Notes: generated by a model not told the origin, from the letters alone. A stretch of 64,000 nucleotides of DNA from Dysgonomonas sp. Marseille-P4361 (GCF_900343125.1 NZ_OPYL01000002.1:544266-608265), one strand, 5' to 3'; shown: positions 25,966-36,083, counted from the first letter of the stretch. Translations and numbers: made by a program.

Positions 25966-28926
25966 ATGCAAAACAAAGGCTTTGTAATGACGTTTGCCAT
26001 TCTCCTTACGTTGGTATGTCTTTTTTACTTGTCCTTTACTTTCGTTACCAGAAGTTACGAAAATAAGGCTGTAGAATATGCGACTGCCTACGCTTCGGCG
26101 AATGCGAATGACAACGATGATTTGTACAGTGAGTTGTACAACCGAGAATATAACCATTACTTAGATTCAATGTCTACAGAGAGAGTCTGGTTGACATTCG
26201 GATCTGACAATATGGGTTATACCCTTAAACAGTGCCGTGAGAAAGAAATCGGTTTAGGTCTCGACCTAAAAGGAGGGATGAGTGTAATAGTTGAAGTAGA
26301 TGCTGCTGAAGTGCTTTATTCGTTAGGTGATCCTGACAATGAGGCTTTCAATACTGCGTTGAAACAAGCTTCTGAAGAAAACACAAAAGGAAGTAATCGT
26401 GACTATATCTCTATATTCGTTGATAAATTCAAATCGGCTAACGGGAACGATAAATTAGCTGGTGTTTTCAGTACAAAATTAAGAGATCAAATTGCTCCAA
26501 CAGATAACGATAATAAGGTTGTTACTGTACTTAGAGCAGAATTACAAAGTGTAGCAGATAACTCATTCAATGTATTACGTCAGCGTATCGACCGTTTTGG
26601 AGTTGTTGCTCCTAACGTTCAAAAATTAGATAATCGTGCTGAACGTATCATGATCGAACTACCAGGTATTAAAGAACCGGATCGTGTTCGCAAACTATTG
26701 CAAGGTAGTGCAAACCTAGAATTCTGGAAAACATATAGTGTTAATGAAATAAGTGGTTATTTGAGTGCTTTAAATGAGCGTTCAAGAGAAGCTTTAGTTT
26801 CATCTAATTCTTCTACTATAGATTCTACTGCTGTAACAGTTGACTCTGTCGCTGTAGCACCAATCTCTAACCTAGGATTTACAAAACCACTTTATGAAAA
26901 CTTCATAACAGGAGGAATGGGAGCTGTTGTAGGATTGGTACACAAAAATGACACAGCTGCCGTTAATACTATTTTAAATAAATACAAAGACGTTTACCCA
27001 AGCGATTTGAAATTTGCATGGGGCTTCAAAGCTGAAGACCAAAGAGAAACTCAAATCAGCTTATATGCTCTTCGTGGAGATGGTATCAAAAAAGGACCGG
27101 CTCTGGATGGAGAAGTGGTTGTTTCGGCTAAAGCTGACCAATCTCAAAACAGTGTAGCTTGGGAAGTAGACATGCAGATGAACTCTGTAGGTACTCAACG
27201 TTGGGCTGCTATTACAGGTGCGGAAATTGGAAAGAGCATCGCTATCGTTCTAGATGGTCATGTATACTCTGCTCCAAACGTTAATCAAAAAATTGAAGGA
27301 GGACGTTCTCAGATTACAGGTAACTTTACTGTAGAGGATGCAAAAGACTTAGAAAACGTATTGAAATCTGGTAAAATGAAAGCCGGAGTTCGTATCGTTC
27401 AAGAAGACGTTGTAGGTCCTTCATTAGGACAAGAAGCGATTAAAGCAGGTTTGATCTCTTTCGCGCTTGCATTAGTTATCATCCTTCTATATATGTGTCT
27501 GGCTTATGGACTAATTCCTGGTCTAATTGCAGACGCAGCTCTATTGATAAACTTGTTCTTTACTCTAGGTATACTGGCTTCCTTTGGGGCGGTGTTGACA
27601 CTTCCGGGTATAGCGGGGCTTGTGCTCTCGTTAGGTATGGCAGTGGATGCGAACGTACTGATTTATGAAAGAGCGAAAGAAGAATTACGTGCAGGTAAGA
27701 ATACGAAAGTAGCCATCATGGATGGATATAAACATGCATTCTCTGCTATCTTCGATGCTAACGTAACATCTGTAATCACAGCGGCTATCTTGATCGCATT
27801 CGGAACAGGTGCTATTCAAGGATTTGCTACTACATTGATCATCGGTATCGTTGCATCATTTATTACAGCAGTATTCCTTACTCGTATATTCTACGATTTC
27901 ATGTTGAACAGAGGTAAGTTCAGAAATCTTACATTTACAACATCTATCACTAAAAATCTATTTATTAGTCCTAAAATTGATTTCTTGGGATTAACTAAAA
28001 AAATTGTAATTTTCACAGCTTTTGTTTTAGTTGCAGGTGCAGTTTCAATGTTCTTTAACGGACTGAATAGAGGAATCGACTTTACAGGAGGACGTAACTA
28101 TTTGGTTAAATTTGACCAAGAAGTGAAAACTTCGGATGTTGAAGAAGCTTTATTAGCTGTGTTTGATGGATCAACAGTACGTGTTCTTACTAGTGGATCA
28201 GCTTCTCAGGCTGCAGGATCGTCTCAAATGCGTATTACTACAAACTACCTGATTGAGAATACATCTGATGAAGCAGAAGCTGAGATCTTAGGAAAGATGA
28301 CAACAGCGTTGAAAGATTATATGGCTCCTGGAGCTACTATTGATCAATATATTCTAAGTTCTCAAACAGTAGGACCGAGCATTGCAGAAGATATGCAAAA
28401 AGATGCGACTATTGCAGTCTTATTTGCTGTAATCTGTATGGGATTATATATATTGATTCGTTTCCGCGATGTAGCATTCTCTGTTGGTACTTTAATTGCT
28501 GTTGCTCATGACGCAATCATGGTTATCTTGTTATATTCGATCTTGTACAAGATCTTACCATTCTCAATGGAAGTTGACCAATCGTTTATTGCTGCGGTAC
28601 TAACTGTTGTTGGTTACTCTATCAATGATAAGGTTGTTATCTTTGACCGTATCCGTGAGATTAGAACAACTTATCCTAAACGTTCTATTACAGAAGTTAT
28701 CAATGAGGCATTGAACTCAACATTAGGTCGTACTATCAATACTTCATTAAGTACTATGTTGGGAGTATTTATCATATTCTTACTAGGTGGCGATACTATT
28801 CGTAGCTTTACATTTGCTATCCTAATTGGAGTATTACTAGGTACATATTCTTCATTGTTCGTTGCTTCACCTATTGCGTGGATAATGTTGAAGAAAAAAC
28901 AACTTAAAGGAGATTCTGCTAAATAA
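25966..28926 (+). CDS. secDF: fused protein translocase subunit SecDF
   Basis: Inner-membrane RND-type protein that uses the proton gradient to help complete export through SecYEG. SecD and SecF are fused in a single 986-residue chain, usual in Bacteroidota. The SecD part has LGLDLKGGMSVIVEVD near residue 100 and six-helix motifs such as AGLVLSLGMAVDANVLIYER. The SecF part begins near 660 with GIDFTGGRNYLVKFD (about 703) and VVGYSINDKVVIFDRIRE. It has its own promoter and a terminator just after the stop. No yajC gene is adjacent. Confidence 0.97.
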   Translation: MQNKGFVMTFAILLTLVCLFYLSFTFVTRSYENKAVEYATAYASANANDNDDLYSELYNREYNHYLDSMSTERVWLTFGSDNMGYTLKQCREKEIGLGLDLKGGMSVIVEVDAAEVLYSLGDPDNEAFNTALKQASEENTKGSNRDYISIFVDKFKSANGNDKLAGVFSTKLRDQIAPTDNDNKVVTVLRAELQSVADNSFNVLRQRIDRFGVVAPNVQKLDNRAERIMIELPGIKEPDRVRKLLQGSANLEFWKTYSVNEISGYLSALNERSREALVSSNSSTIDSTAVTVDSVAVAPISNLGFTKPLYENFITGGMGAVVGLVHKNDTAAVNTILNKYKDVYPSDLKFAWGFKAEDQRETQISLYALRGDGIKKGPALDGEVVVSAKADQSQNSVAWEVDMQMNSVGTQRWAAITGAEIGKSIAIVLDGHVYSAPNVNQKIEGGRSQITGNFTVEDAKDLENVLKSGKMKAGVRIVQEDVVGPSLGQEAIKAGLISFALALVIILLYMCLAYGLIPGLIADAALLINLFFTLGILASFGAVLTLPGIAGLVLSLGMAVDANVLIYERAKEELRAGKNTKVAIMDGYKHAFSAIFDANVTSVITAAILIAFGTGAIQGFATTLIIGIVASFITAVFLTRIFYDFMLNRGKFRNLTFTTSITKNLFISPKIDFLGLTKKIVIFTAFVLVAGAVSMFFNGLNRGIDFTGGRNYLVKFDQEVKTSDVEEALLAVFDGSTVRVLTSGSASQAAGSSQMRITTNYLIENTSDEAEAEILGKMTTALKDYMAPGATIDQYILSSQTVGPSIAEDMQKDATIAVLFAVICMGLYILIRFRDVAFSVGTLIAVAHDAIMVILLYSILYKILPFSMEVDQSFIAAVLTVVGYSINDKVVIFDRIREIRTTYPKRSITEVINEALNSTLGRTINTSLSTMLGVFIIFLLGGDTIRSFTFAILIGVLLGTYSSLFVASPIAWIMLKKKQLKGDSAK

Positions 28927-28947
28927 TATACAGAATATCTAAAATAT

Positions 28948-28977
28948 AAAGGCCAGTCTATTTGAGTGGCCTTTTTT
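28948..28977 (+). terminator. terminator of secDF
   Basis: AAAGGCCA (28948-28955) pairs with TGGCCTTT (28967-28974), and a run of Ts extends to 28977. It lies 21 bases past the secDF stop. Confidence 0.85.
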
Positions 28978-28998
28978 ATATAAATATAGCTCATCTAT

Positions 28999-29034
28999 AA
29001 AAAAATAGCAGGCTACCTACTTCGCTAGCCTGCT
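28999..29034 (-). terminator. terminator of dnaB
   Basis: On the minus strand a 9-bp stem (29034-29026 with 29015-29007, loop of 10) is followed by a T-run (plus-strand As at 28999-29005). It lies 24 bases past the dnaB stop. Confidence 0.85.
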
Positions 29035-29057
29035 TCTATTGTAAGGAAGATCTTATT

Positions 29058-30575
29058 CTAAAAAGGTACGAAATCATTTCCTCCTTGCATAGGAGGGAGA
29101 TCTGCCGGAGATGAGCTTGGCTCATTTATTTTTGATGAGAAGTTCTGACCAGGACCAAAATTAAAGTCATCATCAACATTCTGAAAACGGGCAAATTCAC
29201 TCTTGAATCGTAATAATACATCGCCTGTAGCACCATTACGATGCTTGGCTATAATGATCTCAGCCAACCCGATAAGAGAGTTTCCTCTATCATCTTCCAA
29301 GATTTTATAATATTCAGGTCGGTGTATGAAACAAACCATATCGGCATCCTGCTCAATAGCTCCGGACTCACGAAGGTCGGATAATTGCGGTCTCTTTCCT
29401 TCTGCTCCGGCACGGCCTTCTACACCACGATTCAACTGAGATAGTGCAATAATAGGGATGTTAAGCTCTTTAGCCAATCCTTTTAACGAACGGGAAATCA
29501 TACTTACCTCTTGCTCACGACTTCCATAATTCATACCACTAGCGTTCATCAGCTGCAAATAGTCGATTATTATCATCTTGATGCCATGTTCACGAACCAG
29601 CCGCCTTGCTTTAGTTCTAAGTTCAAATACCGATAAACTTGGAGTATCATCAATATATAGAGGAGCATCATATAACTCTTTTATTTTAAAGTCTAGTTGT
29701 TCCCACTCATAAGGCAGTAACTGCCCGTTCTTAATTTTCTCCCCTGCAATCTCGCAGGTATTTACAATAAGACGGTTTACTAACTGTACATTGGCCATCT
29801 CGAGTGAAAAGAGGGCTACCGGATAACCATATGAAATAGCCATATTCTTAGCCATCGAGAGTACGAATGCGGTTTTACCCATCGCAGGACGAGCAGCAAT
29901 AATAATTAAGTCAGAGTTCTGCCATCCCGATGTTATTTTATCCAGATCAGTAAATCCTGTTTGCAGACCACTTAAACCTTCAGGTCTGTTTGCTGCAATT
30001 TCTAGAAGGTGTAGCGCTTCTTTAATAACGGGATTAATCTGAGTAACATCTTTCTTTACATTTCGTTGCGAAATTTCGAAAAGCTTACTTTCTGCTTCCT
30101 GCATCAAATCGTCAACATCAGAAGTTTCGTCAAAAGCTTTATTCGTTACAGTAGAGGAAAAAGCGATTAATTCCCGAGCCAGATATTTTTGAGCAATGAT
30201 TCGGGCATGAAACTCTATGTGTGCAGCAGAAGCAACTTTATCTGTCAATTGCGCTATATATACAGGTCCGCCAACAGCTTCTAGCTCACCTTCTTTTTTA
30301 AGTTGTTCCACTACAGTTAACATATCTACAGGGGCTTGTCGCGAAACAAGATTCACTATTGCTCTGTATATAGTCTGATGTATAGGATCGTAGAAGCTAT
30401 CAGGTTTTAGAATCTCACTAATTAGTGAATAAGCATCCTTTTCGAGCATAAGTGCGCCCAATACAGCTTCTTCTAATTCTCTTGCTTGTGGTTGTACTTT
30501 TCCTATGTCAGGAACAAGGATAGTCTCCTTTGTATTTCTCTTCCCTTGATTTTTATTTGTTGTATTACCAGCCAT
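29058..30575 (-). CDS. dnaB: replicative DNA helicase
   Basis: Hexameric 5'-3' helicase that unwinds DNA at the replication fork. It has the N-terminal DnaB domain (about 25-130, EEAVLGALMLEKDAY) and the RecA-like ATPase domain with Walker A AARPAMGKTAF (about 225-235) and Walker B MIIIDYLQLM. The C-terminal motif SQLNRGVEGRAG is also typical. Length 505 matches the family. The tail carries a Pro- and Ser-rich segment. It is transcribed alone, with a -7 element upstream and a terminator downstream. Confidence 0.97.
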   Translation of the reverse strand: MAGNTTNKNQGKRNTKETILVPDIGKVQPQARELEEAVLGALMLEKDAYSLISEILKPDSFYDPIHQTIYRAIVNLVSRQAPVDMLTVVEQLKKEGELEAVGGPVYIAQLTDKVASAAHIEFHARIIAQKYLARELIAFSSTVTNKAFDETSDVDDLMQEAESKLFEISQRNVKKDVTQINPVIKEALHLLEIAANRPEGLSGLQTGFTDLDKITSGWQNSDLIIIAARPAMGKTAFVLSMAKNMAISYGYPVALFSLEMANVQLVNRLIVNTCEIAGEKIKNGQLLPYEWEQLDFKIKELYDAPLYIDDTPSLSVFELRTKARRLVREHGIKMIIIDYLQLMNASGMNYGSREQEVSMISRSLKGLAKELNIPIIALSQLNRGVEGRAGAEGKRPQLSDLRESGAIEQDADMVCFIHRPEYYKILEDDRGNSLIGLAEIIIAKHRNGATGDVLLRFKSEFARFQNVDDDFNFGPGQNFSSKINEPSSSPADLPPMQGGNDFVPF

Positions 30576-30601
30576 TATTTACTCCTTCTCTATTTTTCTT
30601 T

Positions 30602-30609
30602 CAAAGATA
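30602..30609 (-). promoter_or_regulatory. -7 element of dnaB
   Basis: Reads TATCTTTG on the minus strand, matching TAnnTTTG, 26 bases before the dnaB start codon. Confidence 0.45.
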
Positions 30610-30686
30610 AGCTAAATCTGCTTTATTTGGCTACTTTATTTATCAACAGTATTGTTAATAACTAAGATGCTGAGCCAATTAATCTT

Positions 30687-31667
30687 TTATGGATTGAATT
30701 TACTATCCTTGAATAAGGTAAGAGGATTGGCTTCTATGATCTCTTGTAAACTACTGTTTTTCTTTTTCGTATATTCTTTTACAATTTGCCATCCAATCCA
30801 GGCAGCAGCTCTACCTGGTGACTCGGGAGATATAGAACTACTTGACGGAGCATTATTTAAATAATATGAAATAAGGAGAGGATCTTCAGAATACAAATGC
30901 TCCTGATTGATTATTTTCTTCCAGATATCTTTTTTATTCTGTTCGCACCATTGGTATTGTTCTTTTGTATATCCTATAATATTTTCATCGCTCATATCCG
31001 GAAGAAGTTGAGATATTGCATATAATATTTTCCCTTCTGTTATAATTGCCGAAAGAAGATTTTTATTCTCTATTTTTACAACATCACTCATAAGCCATGC
31101 TCTGAGATAATCTCGGGTTATATATATAGGTTGCATTTGTTGTCTTTCATATTGCCTGAAAAAATCGTTATAGCCCGTATAATCCTTGCCTAAGTATTTA
31201 TCAATCGAAATAGAAATCAGATTATCTAATACAATTACATTCTCCTTAAATCCGGAGATATGCATTGCAAATTGAGGCAATTGTCTATTGGGAAGATGTT
31301 GTATAACGAGTCCTTCTGCTCTACCTAGTTGCTCTTCATAAATTGAAACATTGTCAAATGTATCAATAGCATCACTGTATATCTTCATTAGCATCGGATG
31401 TGAGAAATACTCCTTCATGGTTCTGAAAGGTGTTTCAGAGTTGTCGCTACTGATAATAGTTTCAAGAGCGGGTATTAACTCCGGATATTTCTTTATCAGA
31501 GAATCCTCCTTAATGCTAGATGGTGCTTGTATGTAATTATACAAGTCTTTATCTAGTCTTAGAATCTCTTTGGGAGGATTACTTTCGTGTTGTATTTGCT
31601 TGTTTATTCCAGTACAGGCAATGGTAGATATGATGATGAATGTCAATAGATAAGTAAAATGTTTCAT
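30687..31667 (-). CDS. GldB-like lipoprotein
   Basis: A 326-residue lipoprotein. The signal peptide ends in the lipobox TIAC (Cys about residue 18). The body matches the gliding-motility lipoprotein GldB pattern: EILRLDKDLYNY near the start, then GWQIVKEYTKKK and a final LFKDSKFNP. GldB relatives are widespread in Bacteroidota, including non-gliding Bacteroidales, so gliding is not implied. No other gld genes are in the window. It is transcribed divergently from tsaD and lies upstream of dnaB. Confidence 0.8.
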   Translation of the reverse strand: MKHFTYLLTFIIISTIACTGINKQIQHESNPPKEILRLDKDLYNYIQAPSSIKEDSLIKKYPELIPALETIISSDNSETPFRTMKEYFSHPMLMKIYSDAIDTFDNVSIYEEQLGRAEGLVIQHLPNRQLPQFAMHISGFKENVIVLDNLISISIDKYLGKDYTGYNDFFRQYERQQMQPIYITRDYLRAWLMSDVVKIENKNLLSAIITEGKILYAISQLLPDMSDENIIGYTKEQYQWCEQNKKDIWKKIINQEHLYSEDPLLISYYLNNAPSSSSISPESPGRAAAWIGWQIVKEYTKKKNSSLQEIIEANPLTLFKDSKFNP

Positions 31668-31847
31668 TTCGTCCGTTTTAAGATTTCTTCTTTGCTAAGA
31701 AGATATATATTTTATAATTTTGTATCACTTTTGAGTACCTGTTAATAACGAATAAAGATATGTATTATTTTAAGAAGGAGACAGTATAAATAATATACTT
31801 ATCTATAAAAATATTGATGGGTTCATTTATTTGTAAAGATTGAAAAT

Positions 31848-32864
31848 ATGATAACAATATTAGGTATAGAATCGTCGTGTGACGATACAGCAGCAGCGGT
31901 TATTCAAGATGAAGTATTACTCTCCAATGTAATTTCGAGTCAAAAAGTTCATGAAAGTTATGGAGGGGTAGTGCCGGAACTTGCATCACGTGCACACCAA
32001 CAGAATATAATTCCCGTAGTAGATCAGGCTCTGAAAAAAGCAGGAGTATCTAAAGAAGATATTACAGCTGTGGCTTTTACCCGTGGTCCCGGTTTGATGG
32101 GCTCTTTACTTGTTGGAACTTCCTTTGCAAAAGGCTTTTCTACTGCTATGAATGTCCCTATGATAGAAGTGAATCACCTTCATGCACATGTGTTGGCTCA
32201 TTTCATAAAGGAAAGTAAGGATGATGATAATCAACCTAAATATCCTTTTTTATGCTTGTTAGTCTCAGGAGGAAATTCTCAGATTATCCTTGTGAAGGCA
32301 TATAACGAAATGGAAATTATAGGACAGACAATTGATGATGCTGCAGGTGAAGCTTTTGACAAATGTGCAAAAGTGATGGGCTTGGGTTATCCTGGAGGAC
32401 CGGTTGTCGATCGATTGGCAAAAGAAGGAGACCCTACTAAATTTAAATTTAATAAACCACATCTTCAAGGTTATGATTATAGTTTTAGTGGGTTGAAGAC
32501 ATCATTTCTTTACCTCCTACGCGATGAGTTGAAGAAAGATGCTGGTTTCATAGAAAAGAATAAAGCAGACCTTTGTGCCTCATTGCAAAAAACAATTATT
32601 GATGTATTGATGGAGGCTTTACGTCGTGCTGCAAAAGATCTTGGTATCAAAGAAGTAGCTGTAGCCGGAGGTGTTTCTGCAAACTCTGGCTTACGAGCAG
32701 CATTTGAAGATCATGCAAAACGCTATGGCTGGAAAATTCATATTCCTCCTTTTGGTTATACGACAGACAATGCGGCAATGATTGCCATGACCGGATATTT
32801 TAAATATCAGGATAAAGAATTTTGCGAAATGGACGCAGCTCCATTTTCTCGAGTTGTAATGTAA
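31848..32864 (+). CDS. tsaD: tRNA threonylcarbamoyladenosine transferase subunit TsaD
   Basis: Adds the threonylcarbamoyl group to A37 of tRNAs that read ANN codons, together with TsaB and TsaE (not in the window). It begins MITILGIESSCDDTAAAV, the family's N-terminal ATP-binding motif, and has the metal-binding VNHLHAHVLAHF (about 108-119) and VAVAGGVSANSGLR. Length 338 is standard. Its stop lies 8 bases from the stop of the convergent glycerophosphodiesterase gene. Confidence 0.97.
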   Translation: MITILGIESSCDDTAAAVIQDEVLLSNVISSQKVHESYGGVVPELASRAHQQNIIPVVDQALKKAGVSKEDITAVAFTRGPGLMGSLLVGTSFAKGFSTAMNVPMIEVNHLHAHVLAHFIKESKDDDNQPKYPFLCLLVSGGNSQIILVKAYNEMEIIGQTIDDAAGEAFDKCAKVMGLGYPGGPVVDRLAKEGDPTKFKFNKPHLQGYDYSFSGLKTSFLYLLRDELKKDAGFIEKNKADLCASLQKTIIDVLMEALRRAAKDLGIKEVAVAGGVSANSGLRAAFEDHAKRYGWKIHIPPFGYTTDNAAMIAMTGYFKYQDKEFCEMDAAPFSRVVM

Positions 32865-32872
32865 AAGAAGAT

Positions 32873-33772
32873 TTATTTTCTCAATCCTTCTTTTTTAAGA
32901 TATTCTATAAGGTATGCGGGGCGATCAGTTTGAATGATTCTAGCCCCGTATTCTTTTATTAATTGTCCGTATGCAAATTCCGGATCATCCAAGGCTGTAT
33001 CGTCGTCATGTCCACCTGCAAGAGTATCCCAAAGAGTATTGTACCAGATAAGGGTTTTCCCTTTCAACGACTCAGAGAGCTTAGCAGGAAGAAGATTGTC
33101 TTTCGAACTATAAGTAAGCTCAAAAGCGACAGGATTCATGTCCTCTATAAACTTGTTTATTTGCTCTTCAGCATCTTTTTTCTCCAGACTAACAATTGGC
33201 ATATAGATAACATGCAGAAGATATTCTCCGTAAAGTTTTTTCACATCTTCGGCAGATTTTCCACCTTTCATTATAATCTGATCTGTAGTTCCTGTTTTTT
33301 CTAACAGAGCATATACTTTGTCAAAGTGTGAATCGGCTTTGTCTAGATTAACTAAAACTTTTCCTTTTACCAATAATAGAGCTTCTTCCAATGTTGGAAC
33401 TTTTTCTCTGGTTTTAATTGCACAACCATTTTTTAAGTTCAATGTTTTTATTGAATCTAAAGTCCATTCTGAAACTTTTCCCTTGCCGGTAGTCGTACGA
33501 TCAATTGTTCTATCGTGCATTAATATTAGTTCTCCATCTTTTGTCGCTTGTATATCTAATTCAATAATATCAACACCCATTTCGATAGCCATTTCTATTG
33601 CAGGTAAAGAGTTTTCAGGAGCATTTCTCCAGTCTCCACGATGGGCCACAACTAACACTTCTTCAAGATTCTTGTCAAAGAGTTTTGCTCTGATTTTTGA
33701 GGCCTTATCTTGGGCAATTATAACTTGGGTTAATACGATAAAGAATAGAATAAAAATATTAATTTTTTTCAT
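32873..33772 (-). CDS. secreted glycerophosphodiester phosphodiesterase
   Basis: Hydrolyses glycerophosphodiesters to glycerol-3-phosphate and an alcohol. The GDPD signature is complete: VAHRGDWRNAPENSLPAI with the catalytic His, ELDIQATKDGELILMHD with the metal-binding Glu and Asp and the second His. The frame is open up to 33826, but the ATG at 33772 starts a clean signal peptide (MKKINIFILFFIVLTQ, then VIIAQ) and lies downstream of a -7 element at 33814-33821, so I use it; this gives 299 residues. It is periplasmic and probably recycles phospholipid headgroups. Confidence 0.93.
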   Translation of the reverse strand: MKKINIFILFFIVLTQVIIAQDKASKIRAKLFDKNLEEVLVVAHRGDWRNAPENSLPAIEMAIEMGVDIIELDIQATKDGELILMHDRTIDRTTTGKGKVSEWTLDSIKTLNLKNGCAIKTREKVPTLEEALLLVKGKVLVNLDKADSHFDKVYALLEKTGTTDQIIMKGGKSAEDVKKLYGEYLLHVIYMPIVSLEKKDAEEQINKFIEDMNPVAFELTYSSKDNLLPAKLSESLKGKTLIWYNTLWDTLAGGHDDDTALDDPEFAYGQLIKEYGARIIQTDRPAYLIEYLKKEGLRK

Positions 33773-33813
33773 GAAATTAGGTTTTGAGTGGTATTGAGCA
33801 TTTTTTAGTCTAA

Positions 33814-33821
33814 CAAATGTA
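33814..33821 (-). promoter_or_regulatory. -7 element of the glycerophosphodiesterase gene
   Basis: Reads TACATTTG on the minus strand. It predicts a start of transcription near 33808 and so excludes the longer reading frame from 33826. Confidence 0.5.
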
Positions 33822-33893
33822 GTCAAAATATGGCTTAAAAGATGATATAAACTTCATTTTCTTATTCATTAATATATTCTGCCCCATTTCTAT

Positions 33894-33901
33894 TATCTTT
33901 G
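33894..33901 (+). promoter_or_regulatory. -7 element of the M48 protease gene
   Basis: TATCTTTG matches TAnnTTTG, 27 bases before the start codon at 33928. Confidence 0.45.
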
Positions 33902-33927
33902 TTCTCTGTTTATAGAACGCAAAAAGA

Positions 33928-35169
33928 ATGATGGAAAATAAATCTCTTTATTTATTTATAATAGTATTGATTGTAGTACTCGAGTTCGTATGGACTCAGT
34001 ATTTGGCATATAGAAACCGTAAAAGAATGAGTCCTCAGATACCAGATCAGTTAGAGGGCATATACGATAAAGAAGATTATAAAAAACAACAAGAATATCA
34101 AAAAACGAATAGTCGTTTTGGGCTATACGTTAGCTCTTTTTCTTTTGTTGTACTTTTGATGGTATTATTATTAGGTGGTTTTGGTTGGCTCGATAGTGTA
34201 CTGAGGGACTTTACGAATAATGAGATAGCATTAACCTTAAGTTTCTTTGGAATAATTTATATTGCAAATGCTATAATAAGTTTACCTTTCGAGTATTACA
34301 GCACTTTTATTATAGAAGAACGTTTTGGGTTTAATAAATCGACAAAAAAGACTTTTTGGCTCGATCAATTAAAAGGACTTCTGCTCGTGGCTGTTTTAGG
34401 AGGTGTGATTTTATCTGTTATTGTGTGGTTGTATGAAGAGTTAGGCGATATGGCATGGCTGTATGCATGGGGTGTTGTTACCTGTTTTTCTTTGTTCATG
34501 ACCCTGTTCTATTCGAATATCATTGTTCCTTTATTCAATAAACAGACCCCTTTGGAAGAAGGAGAATTGCGTGATGCTATTGAGAACTTTGCCACAAAAG
34601 CAGGCTTTGAAATCAATAATATCTATGTAATGGATGCATCGAAACGCTCTACTAAGGCAAATGCCTATTTTACCGGCTTCGGAGCAAAGAAGCGTATTGT
34701 ACTGTTCGATACACTTATTAAAGATCTGGAAACTGAAGAAATTGTGGCTGTACTGGCTCATGAAATAGGGCATTATAAGAAAAAGCATACACTGCAAGGG
34801 ATTTTCATATCTATCTGTTATACAGGAATTATTCTTTTCCTATTGTCTTTGTTTTTGGGAAGTAAAGATATTGCTCTTGCCTTAGGAACTGAAGATCCTT
34901 CATTTCATATTGGTATGATTGCCTTCTCCATTTTATTTACACCTATATCTATGATTATAGGAATCTTTTCAAGTATTCATAGTAGAAAGAATGAATATCA
35001 GGCCGATGCTTATGCTGCATCTTTTGGTTTGGGAGACGCTTTAATGAGTGGATTGAAAAAACTATCGGTAAAATCGTTGAGTAATCTAAATCCTGATCCA
35101 TTATTTGTATTCTTTTATTATTCTCATCCTACATTGTTGCAAAGAATGTCTGCACTGAAAAAGAAATAA
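33928..35169 (+). CDS. M48 family metalloprotease, Ste24-like
   Basis: Integral-membrane zinc protease related to yeast Ste24 (CAAX prenyl protease 1). It has the zinc motif HEIGH at residues 278-282 and the third ligand region NEYQADAYAASFG near 355. Several hydrophobic segments lie at about 1-25, 68-90, 100-125, 150-175, 180-200, 290-315 and 325-350. The 413-residue length fits Ste24. There is no prenylation in bacteria of this group, so the role is presumably membrane protein quality control. Confidence 0.9.
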   Translation: MMENKSLYLFIIVLIVVLEFVWTQYLAYRNRKRMSPQIPDQLEGIYDKEDYKKQQEYQKTNSRFGLYVSSFSFVVLLMVLLLGGFGWLDSVLRDFTNNEIALTLSFFGIIYIANAIISLPFEYYSTFIIEERFGFNKSTKKTFWLDQLKGLLLVAVLGGVILSVIVWLYEELGDMAWLYAWGVVTCFSLFMTLFYSNIIVPLFNKQTPLEEGELRDAIENFATKAGFEINNIYVMDASKRSTKANAYFTGFGAKKRIVLFDTLIKDLETEEIVAVLAHEIGHYKKKHTLQGIFISICYTGIILFLLSLFLGSKDIALALGTEDPSFHIGMIAFSILFTPISMIIGIFSSIHSRKNEYQADAYAASFGLGDALMSGLKKLSVKSLSNLNPDPLFVFFYYSHPTLLQRMSALKKK

Positions 35170-35236
35170 ATTTTCATGAGTCTTTTATGGAATTTAGTCG
35201 CTTGTACTCTCTATTATAGAAATAAGCTGCTTGATC

Positions 35237-36001
35237 ATGAAAAACAGAATTATTCTCCTTTTTATTCTTACACTGTATTTTATACCTTTCTTTGGGCAAG
35301 AATCTAATACAATCCATGTATTGGTCGCGCTTTGCGATAATAAGTATCAAGGGATAGTGAAAGTGCCTAAAGGTATTGGTAACGGACAAGATCCTAATTC
35401 CAATTTGTATTGGGGATGTGGGTATGGTATTCGAACTTACTTCAAAAAGAGTGCAGAGTGGAAAGAGGTCAGGCGAGAAAAAATAGATAGTGTTCGCTTA
35501 GAGCGTATTATTTTTAAACATAAGACTGAAAATAATTATTTGGTAGCTGATGCTTACAATGGAAAATACATCAAAAATTGCACTGTAGATTTTCTTAATT
35601 CTTGTTCCGGTAAGCTAAAAGATACATTAAGGGTAGGAGAGACCACAATTGGTATCAATGGAGGAGCTAAACTAGTAGCTTATATAGGTCATAATGGTTT
35701 GATGGACTTTTCTCTGTCAAATACATTTGAAAATAGAGACAATGCTACTCGTGATGCAATTATTCTGGCATGTGCCAGCAAACAATATTTTACCCCATAT
35801 TTAAAATCGGCTAAAGCAAACCCTTTATTGTGGACTACGCACCTGATGTGCCCTGAGGCTTATACTTTACATGACGCAATTGCGGCATATATTGACGCAA
35901 AAAGTAATGCCGCAGTAAGAGAGGCTGCCGCGACTGCTTACAATAAATATCAGAAGTGTGGAATTAAAGGAGCAAGAGGGCTTTTAGTAACCGGATTTTA
36001 A
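35237..36001 (+). CDS. secreted protein with caspase-like (clan CD) His/Cys pattern
   Basis: A 254-residue exported protein of unknown family. The start is taken at the ATG at 35237, which gives a good signal peptide (cleavage after FFGQ, about residue 21), rather than a TTG at 35231. Three segments together resemble the core of clan CD peptidases: a first strand HVLVALCDNKYQG, then VAYIGHNG with H152, then AIILACASK with C179. In that clan a His-Gly and an Ala-Cys end two neighbouring strands. The 27-residue spacing is shorter than in known enzymes. It could be a peptidase, an inactive relative, or something different. No partner gene is evident. Confidence 0.55.
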   Translation: MKNRIILLFILTLYFIPFFGQESNTIHVLVALCDNKYQGIVKVPKGIGNGQDPNSNLYWGCGYGIRTYFKKSAEWKEVRREKIDSVRLERIIFKHKTENNYLVADAYNGKYIKNCTVDFLNSCSGKLKDTLRVGETTIGINGGAKLVAYIGHNGLMDFSLSNTFENRDNATRDAIILACASKQYFTPYLKSAKANPLLWTTHLMCPEAYTLHDAIAAYIDAKSNAAVREAAATAYNKYQKCGIKGARGLLVTGF

Positions 36002-36044
36002 TAATAAACGCAGCTGTTTTTCTATTACATTATTTTATCTTCAT

Positions 36045-36052
36045 TACCTTTG
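36045..36052 (+). promoter_or_regulatory. -7 element of cinA
   Basis: TACCTTTG matches TAnnTTTG and lies 32 bases before the cinA start. Confidence 0.45.
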
Positions 36053-36083
36053 TCTTGTTTGATAAACAAGATAAGGGAAAGAT

